Assembly: GCA_011033025.1 (NCBI GenBank)
Contig: WFMF01000038.1
Location: forward strand, 186,001 to 250,000
Direction: 5' to 3'
Length of the DNA: 64,000 nucleotides
Source of the DNA: Beroe forskalii
Taxonomy: Eukaryota > Ctenophora > Nuda > Beroida > Beroidae
Shown here: piece after piece, positions 26,401-35,400 of the stretch
How positions within the stretch are numbered: position 1 is the stretch's first letter
Layout of the letters: each line of letters starts with the position of its first letter
Position numbers and translations under genes: made by a program
Notes under the pieces: generated by a model
What the model was told of the DNA's origin: nothing
Databases searched by the model: none
The model's input: the letters and a program-made list of their open reading frames with translations, nothing else

Positions 26401-29400
26401 ATTTCTGTTTAATGCGGTTTTGATTTCGGTGCTTCATAACTTTTGATATGATTGGAATTTTTTATGGGGTAAAAAGTATTTAGTTGGTTTGAATTTTGCG
26501 AACGAGGTGCTGCGTAGCAGCGCCGAGTGAGTTGTGTATTTGCAGGCCCAACGGGCCTGCTAGTAAGTTATAATTTACCTTTTTATTTAAACTATCCTAT
26601 ACAATAATTTACCCCACATATCTCAGGAGGCCCAAGTGCTGTTTGACGTGATGGTGCGGCACTTTAGACAGAGGGGGACCTACTTTGAGGATCCTGTGTG
26701 GACTAAAATAGAGGAGATTAGCGAGGGCGTTATCATGAAGTGCTTGCAGGTTAGGGCGGCTCAAGATGCATTTTATATGAAATGATTTCCGACAGTGATT
26801 ATTTGCTGACCAAGGGATGAAATAATCAATAACCACCAAAAATAATAGCTCTCAATATATTTCCATCTTGTCCGGCGTCAAAAACGACATTAGAAGAGGT
26901 TAAGAAAATGAAAAATCGAGAATCTGGACCGTATACGATGTATTTTTTTTAATCAAATTGTCTCTCTTCTAGGTTCAGCATCAAACGAAGGTTCCTAAAC
27001 CTAACGAGATTAAGACCCTCAAGCAGTTCCTAGATGATGAGTGTACCCACAGCGACATCAACTGCAAGGAGGACGGCACTAGGTAAGGAGACGAGGCGTT
27101 TTTTCTCCTTTTTTAATCCTCAGGATCCCAAAATCACTATCAGATCTTTCAGAATTGTCTCACTTCTTATTTTCCTGTACTAAAGTACTAACCTCCTCCT
27201 CAGTAAAGTATTAACCTCCTCCTCAGTAAAGTACTGAAGTTTATACCTTCTCCTCAGATCCCCTCTCTCCATGTGCCTCTACAGGAGAGCCACATGGAGA
27301 GAGGAGAGAGCCTCTCCCAATGTTTCATTCCCCACTTTCATAGCTACTCCGACATGGATGATTGCTTTTTTTTTTCTTTTTTTTTGTTACATCGAGCAAA
27401 CGCGCCCCCGAAGTCCTGGTGGACTTTTTGGCAAGGTGCTTGGTTATGGAATACTCTCCTTGTATTGTCAAACGTTGTTTTCCCCAGCGAGGGGGTCAGA
27501 CAACGTCGGACAATCTTTGTACCCCCTTTTATTTCCCAATTTGTTTCCCCATTCCCCCGTTGGTTCCCCCATATTGAAATACTTCATAATTTAGGTTTAT
27601 AAATTTAAGAACATTTGCTGGTCTAAGAGTTTATTCTATTACGATACACAAGCGTCTAAGCGCCCATTACATCTATTATATGTATCCCTACAGTCAGCAA
27701 AAATTCCACCCATTACATCGGTTCCCTTCCCTTTTCTTGCGTCTTGCGCCCAGTGTTGACTTTTAGGAGTGTTATCCAATGCCAGAAAGGAGAACCAATT
27801 ACCTGGAGAGTCGCCACACTCTCTAGACTGGCAGACAGTCTCTGATTACGATGAAGCTGGAACAAGAGAAAGAGTTCCTGGTCGAAGAGGAAGCTGTTAA
27901 CATACCAATACTAGGAAAACCAACGTAAAAAGGCATTTATTAGGTGATAGTGATGATCATATAATAATGAGGAGGCCTATCATGACAGTGCACTAATTAT
28001 AAAAGAATGCCTTAATAAGTTCAGGACATAATCTAAATAAACCTCCACTACTTCAATCTATTTCAAGATGGGCCGCGAACTTACGAGAAACCCAGGGCAT
28101 TATGAGAATTCTAGGAGAAATAGGCACCTAACGTAGCAATAAAGCTCAAATCAATAACAGACGACCAAAACTGTGTTGATTTGTGTTTTTGTTTGTGTTT
28201 TGATTTGTGTTTTTGTTTTTTTTCCACTGTATTTCCTTAATTTCTTTTTGGTATACTCGTTAAAACTGGTAGTCTTAGCTATCAGTGCGATTTTTCTTCT
28301 TCGAGGCTTCAATTGTAAACTGAGGTCAATGCTTCTATGATGTCTAAGAGAATCAATCTGGTCCTTCGTTGTTTTTTGTTTTGTTTCATTTCAAAGTTCC
28401 AAGACCGACCGTAGCATATTTTCTCAAGCTACTGTGGGTGCCCATTCGTCATTCATGTTCAGGCACATCCAATGGGAGACTACCAGTATAGTTTTCTGTC
28501 GTGTTATTATTATAAATGTTTTTCGAATAATCTTCTGACTTAATTGGAAATATTACCAATTTGACTTGGCTAGTCGATTGAAAAAGATAAGTAGGCAAAG
28601 CTTGTCGAAGTTTAGAATATCATCACCAATGCAACCCCTGCATATCTTTATCAAGAAGTTGCTGAAAAAAAACGCTATAAATGCCCAATATAGTTAATCA
28701 ATGAAATACTGCGCCATTGCGCCCATCATGAGAAGTATCGGAACAGATTAATGAGCAATGCTAGTTAAAGATAAATTGGCAAAACTAGTCGGGCAAAAGG
28801 CTGCACCTGCATATATCTTCATCATAAGGAATATTATGAATATGCAAAATGTAGTATCAGGTGTGGTGAAATCTACAGAAAAGTGAAACATGATCATATG
28901 GTAGTTATTTCTAACTTAATTCAGCACAATACAGGTGGTACCTTGCAGTGCATTTTCATCTTATCTTCGCTTCAAATTTAGAACGTAATTTAGCGAAATA
29001 AATTTCAACAAAGACTGATAATGTAAATTGATTGGAGTTGTGCGTTAAGTCTAATTATTAAAATTGGGATATTCATGGTAGGCTTTCCATTATCGGTAAC
29101 AAATTTTTTATCTAGATAAACCGATAATTATTTCGGTTTTATCTAGATAAAATTTTTATCTAGATAAAATCTATCAGTTTTTAGAAACTTTTTTGCCACT
29201 GTCAATCTGGTTACTTTCGCTAAATATACGTCAGTCTGATATCATTGTGATTGTTGATACACCCGACTGGCGTTAGTGAAAAGTGAGACTGTTGTTACTT
29301 GTTATTGATAACACTATGACCAAAAATTGTCAATGATACGTAATAGTGGTGCTTCCGATTGGTATCAGATTTCATTCAGGTTGATATCATTGATTTGTCA

Positions 29401-32400
29401 GTGTTCGACTGATGCAATTTATCGGTCAGAACGGTATTAGGAATACTATACAGCAGACTAGGTCAGAGATGCGCCCGAAAGGTATCAATTATGCATCAGA
29501 TTGGTGTCAGTGATAAGTCAGACTGGTGTCAGTGATAAGTCACACTGCCAGACTGGTGTCATTGATACGGCAGACTGGTGTCATTGATACGGCAGACTGG
29601 TGTCAGTGATACGGCAGACAGGTGCCAGTGATACGGCAGACTGGTGTCCGTGATACGGCAGACTGGTGTCAGTGATAAGTCACATTGCCAGACTGGTGTC
29701 ATTGATACGGCAGACTGGTGTCAGTGATACGGCAGACAGGTGTCAGTGATACGGCAGACTGGTGTCAGTGATACGGCAGACTGGTGTCAGTGATAAGTCA
29801 GACTGGTGTCAGTGATACGGCAGACAGGTGTCAGTGATACGGCAGACTGGTGTCCGTGATACGGCAGACTGGTGTCAGTGATAAGTCACATTGCCAGACT
29901 GGTGTCATTGATACGGCAGACTGGTGTCAGTGATAAGTCAGACTGGTGTCTGTGATACGGCAGACAGGTGTCAGTGATACGGCAGACTGGTGTCAGTGAT
30001 ACGGCAGATTGGTGTCAGTGATACGGCAGACTGGTGTCAGTGATAAATCAGACTGGTGTCAGTGATACGGCAGACTGGTGTCAGTGATACTGCAGAGTGG
30101 TTTCAGTCATCTATAGCAGATTGTTAGTGTCTGTAATACGTCAGGCCAATGTTAAATATCTGAGGTGTGTCTGTGACACGACAGAATAGTGTCACTGGTG
30201 CCAGATTTGTGTCGGTATCAGTTATCCATTAAACAAGTGTCAGTGATACATCAGGATAGTTTCAACTATACATCAAATAGGTGTCTGTGGTATGTCAGAC
30301 TGGTGTTGGTGATTGTTCAGAAAGGTACCAGTGACATGCTAGACTGGTGGCAGTGATCCTTCAGACTGGTGAAAGTTGAAACCAGTCCAATTTTACAAGC
30401 ACTTTTCAACGCCAGCTATTTTGCTATTTCATCTAGATAAAAGTAATTTTTATCTAGATAAACCGATAATTTATTTTGACGAATTATCGGAGATAATTAT
30501 CGGTTTCGATTATCGGACTGGAAAGCCTAATTCATGGTATGCAGCAGCATTAATATTATGAATGACAGAGCTATTTGAGATAAAGTACCCTTCCAGTTCC
30601 CTACTAACCTACCCGTACGCCCATAATCATGTAGAGTGGAGGATTGTTGAAGAGATAATTAAAATTAACCTGCCAAAAAGAAATACTGCACCAATTTGCC
30701 CATCGTGAAGAGTATTCTTAATAAGGTTAAGATAATAATAATTGCCATAAGTAGTCATGTTATGATACTGTAACAGTGCACCTAAAATGGTGATGATTTA
30801 AATACAAGATACTTTAAACGTAGCGAGCCATGAGATATAGTGTTGCGTCGATGCGATAATCTTGAGGCTAAAGAATTATGGCTGATTATAAAAAACAGCT
30901 AGTAAAATGCGCTTATACACCTGTTATGGGAGGATTGTACTGGATTAAAAGAAATTAACTATCCTGAGTGAGAGTCTAAAACACATAGGAATGAATAGCT
31001 TTGGTTGTTCGGACAAGAAAAATGAATGAATAGACGATTTTACTGCCTGATGTAATGAATACTTTTTAGTCTATTAGCTTATTCCTAATAAGTAGGAAGA
31101 ACTAGTGTGAATTAATGCACCCGTCATGAAAATCTAATAAATATATTATTATAAAGATAGACAAAACGAGTCAACAAATGATACTTCGGCACCTAGTGGC
31201 AAAAAGTGGATACTCTAGATCAAGTAGAAAACTGGTATGTTAACAGGAAAGCAGGAAGGAGTTGATTCGTTACTACTCGTTGTACTTGTCATCTGAAACC
31301 GTCCTCAAATTTGATTGTACCCAGTTGAGTTGTAAGTGGTAAAATACCATAAAATATCTAACGCTGTATTTGAAGTGTTAGGTAATTGCGTGCATGGCAC
31401 AAATTAGACGAATCTTCATCTCTGCTAACCCATCCCAATTTTATTTATTCTGCTAATCGAATGAAGACGATCGATTGACTAATTACATTCGATTAACCGA
31501 TTTGACGATTTGTTATACATTTTCTTAAAGGTTTAAAGGTCTCTTCCTTCGGAAAACTAATATTTGCTTCCTCAGATCCCCGCTGTCCATGTGGCTGGTA
31601 ATCCTCTTCGGGATGCTCCACGAGCTGGTGATCAAGAAGAAGTGTGTATCAGCCCTCTACCAAGCGTACCTTATCGGCAGTGCCAGGTAAGAAGAAGTGT
31701 GTATCAGCACTCTACCAAGCGTACCTTATCGGCAGTGCCAGGTAAGAAGAAGTGTGTCTCAGCACTCTACCAAGCGTACCTTATCGGCAGTGCCAGGTTT
31801 GTGAGGATGTATTAATTCGTCCGTTCGGCGTTCATTGCTTCCGCTTACTGCGTCCGTTCATTTTGCCCGTTTATTTTGCCATTACATGATGCTTGCACTA
31901 TAATATTCGAATCTTGCGCGCTTATCAGGCATTTATGGCGCCAAACACGCGTGAAACCTGCGCCAAACCGGCCCAGCGATTCCTTCGTTTGACTAAAATA
32001 CCCCCTCCTTTCCCACGTGCCGTGGATAATATAACCTCCCCATTCCCAGGTTCCAGAAGCTGCACCCGCTGATAGAAGCGAGTATTTCCGACCTGGGCGC
32101 CATTTCCCGTAACCCCATTGGACGGAGTCGCCGAGTGGTAGACAAGTGCGATCTGTGCCTGTGGCGCAACCTCATGATCCTCTGTTGCAAGACGGTCCGG
32201 TGCCCTCCCAAGTTCAACAAGAATACCGATTTGATGGCGCCGGTGGCGCAATACGCCAGGTGAGTACAGATCTGATGGCGCCGGTGGCGCAATATGCCAG
32301 GTGAGTACAGATCTGATGGCACCGGTGGCGCAATACGCCAGGTGAGTACAGATCTGTTGGCACCGGTGGCGAAATACGCCAGGTGAGTACTGATCTGATG

Positions 32401-35400
32401 GCACCGGTGGCGCAATACGCCAGGTGAGTACAGATCTGTTGGCACCGGTGGCGCAATACGCCAGGTGAGTACAGATCTGTTTGTTGGCGCTAGTGGCTTA
32501 TTACGCCAGGTGAGTACAGATCTGTTGGCTCCGGTGGCGCAATACGCCAGGTGAGTACTGATCTGATGGCACCGGTGGCGCAATACGCCAGGTGAGTACA
32601 GATCTGTTGGCACCGGTGGCGCAATACACCAGGTGAGTACAGATCTGTTGGCACCGGTGGCGCAATACGCCACGTGAGTACTGATCTGTTGGCGCAATAC
32701 GCCAGGTGAGTGCTGATCTGTTGGCACCGGTGGCGCAATACGCCAGGTGAGTACAGATCTGTTGGCACCGGTGGCGCAATACGCCAGGTGAGTACAGATC
32801 TGTTGGCACCGGTGGCGCAATACGCCAGGTGAGTACAGATCTGTTGGCTCCGGTTGCTCAATATGCCATTTGGAAACCAATCTGTTGGTACCTTTCAATC
32901 TTTCACACTCAGCTGACGACGATAACCTCATGATTTTCGAAAGCTCCTGATTATAATCTAGGTTTTTGTTGACTAGCACAATTTGAATAAACCGACATTA
33001 AATGTCGGTTTATACAGTTATTGTGCCAAATTTTTGCACAATAACTGTTCGTATATCAGTTATGAATTAACTACAACCTATAACAAAATATTTCCTTGTG
33101 TTCCAGTAACCCGGGGATGAAGGACCCTCCCACGGTTCTCAGTGCTGTGGAGCTGTATAAGAGGGTGGTGATGCTGCTCAAGAACGATAACGTGGACGTG
33201 CAGGAGATATCCGTAACGGCGCTAGGCGCTTCCAACCCCGACGTTTTCAGGTTTACAGAATTTTAGCGCATGGTTTTTGTTACCAAATTGATTGAAGTAG
33301 AGGAAAAGACCCCATATTGTGACCCCATATTGTTCTCCAGTATCCCTGTGAAATGTGACCCTATATTGTCCTCCAGTATCCCTTTGAACTGTGACCCTAT
33401 ATTGTCCCCCAGTATCCTGGTGACCCTATATTGTCCCCCAGTATCCTGGTGAAGTGTAACCATATATTGTCCCCCAGCATCCTGGTGAACTGTGACCCTA
33501 TATTGTCCCCCAGTATCCTGGTGACCCTATATTGTCCCCCAGTATCCTTGTTAATTATATTGTGAAAGATCCTTGACCCTCTATATTGTCCCCTCAGTAT
33601 CTTGGTGAACTGTGACCCTAAATTGTCCCCCAGTATCCTGGTGAACTGCGTTGACGAGCACCTGGGAGACACTCTGTCTCGGAGTGAGACAGTACGGAGA
33701 CGGAGACGTCGAGAGCACCTCCGACTTCAGGTAACTGTTTCAAACTATTCTGCTTTAATAGGGAGCCCGACTTTTCACGTTACGACATTCGTGCTAGCGA
33801 CACTTAATCTCTCTTTCCTGACCCTATTATTAACCAACGCCTCAATTCTACCCCAGACTAAAAGTTTAACGGACATATGTTTACATGAGCTATAGAGCAC
33901 CTTTTTTGCCCGGTTTTTGCGTAAGGAAAACATTTCCTTGCGTTCCAAAAAGGCTGAATAATATCCTACAACGAGACTTGTCTCAGGTGTCGCGAGTGTA
34001 CGAGCTGTGTGCTGATAACGGGTGTTTTAAGAAGGACAGCATCGGAGACATGGGCGACACCATAGAGTCCATCACTCACTACATCGACCACACCAAGTAA
34101 TGTGCTTAGTGGGAATTTCTGTCGAAAGTACAGGATATTAACGCGTTTTTTATCGATCCATTGTGCAAACACGTATGGTTAAGAACTTCTAATCCATACG
34201 TGTGCACACTGCACATGGATCGATTAAAATGCGTAAACAACTGCACTTTCGACAGAAATTCGATGAAAAGTAAATTGCACGCACTGTAAAATGCGCGTCC
34301 TTATCATATTTCCTTCATCGATCGATGCATTAATTGCACCTGCATATTATGGGTTACTAGCAATACTAATAAGTTCTGGAACTAAGTACGAGACAGTGTG
34401 GTTTGGGTTACCAGCAATACGCATACATCTATGGCAGTTCAGCATGATGAACTTTCCACCTTGTGCTCAAGAAGTAGAAATGCTGGTGGAGCTACCTAAA
34501 TTCCAAATAACTTGGTTCCAAAATGATTCAAAATTGATTAAAATTGATTTTAAATCGATTCCTATTGATTCGAATTGATTCCAAATCGATTTGAATTAAT
34601 TCCAAATTTATTCCAAATTGAAAGCAAATTGATTGCAATAAGAAAAAATTATTACTTCATCAGGAGTATATGCGAGGAAGAGAAAGACTCGACAATCCTC
34701 ACAGATTTGAAGTTCCACTTCTGCGAGTTCATCCGGAAAATGATCGTGTCGTCAGATTCTTGCGGGGAACTCAACTTTGAGAGCTTAGCTCCAGGTGAGT
34801 GGGTACTGGAGTTGGTTGGAGTCAGTCAGACACGGAGTCAGACAGACACGGAGTTGGTTGGAGTCAGTCAGATCGCTCGAAAAGGAGTGCTCGATAAATT
34901 TGGATATCATCAAGAAACTTAGAGAGCAAGTTAAAACGTTCAATGATACGATAAACTTTTTAAAATCGCTCGAAAATCGTGCTCGATAAATTTGGAAATC
35001 AAGAAATATTGAATTGAGTTTAAAACGTTTTGATTTCGATAAACTTTTTAAAATCAGGAGCTTTCGAAAATCGTGTGATTATCGTCGTCAGCTGGAAATC
35101 AAGAAATATTGAATTGAGTTTGAAATTTTGATTTTGCAGTACGGAGAATGGAGTTGTTCCGGTTGTTCCGGGGTTGGTGCCACTACGACGCTGAGTCGTT
35201 GTCAGAGAAGATAGACAAGAGCAAGCTCCTCAACAAGAGTACCAGGTATCTAACTTACTGTTCCTTGACACCACTTTCCTTGACACCACTTTCCTTGACA
35301 CCACTTTCCTTGACACCACTTTCTTTGACAAACAGAGCACCAGGTATCTGGCAATGTTCTCCGTGACACCACTTTCATTGGCATCGCTTTCATTGGCATC

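Larger units (their letters stand above)
21489..27145 (+). other. Second copy of the FRY exon 9-13 cassette
   Basis: Similarity to 16311-20065 starts at GCATTTTTCATTGTCCTAG and runs, exon by exon and intron by intron, to a little beyond exon 13. The second copy is longer because of an extra donor array (24.6-25.6 kb) and two Helitron-like insertions (25987-26563). Exon 13 (phase 2) cannot join exon 9' (needs phase 1), so the two cassettes cannot be used in series. Each fits exons 8 and 14. This can be an alternative-exon cassette or two haplotypes placed side by side by the assembler. Confidence 0.88.

Noticed and set aside
31993-32979. 328-residue minus-strand open frame with repeated YSPGVLRHR
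   Set aside because: It is the antisense of FRY exon 15 and its 41-bp donor array; the period gives repeating peptides in all frames.
32987-33049. Hairpins as a bacterial-type terminator or attenuator
   Set aside because: The locus is a eukaryotic intron; no U tract or bacterial gene context.
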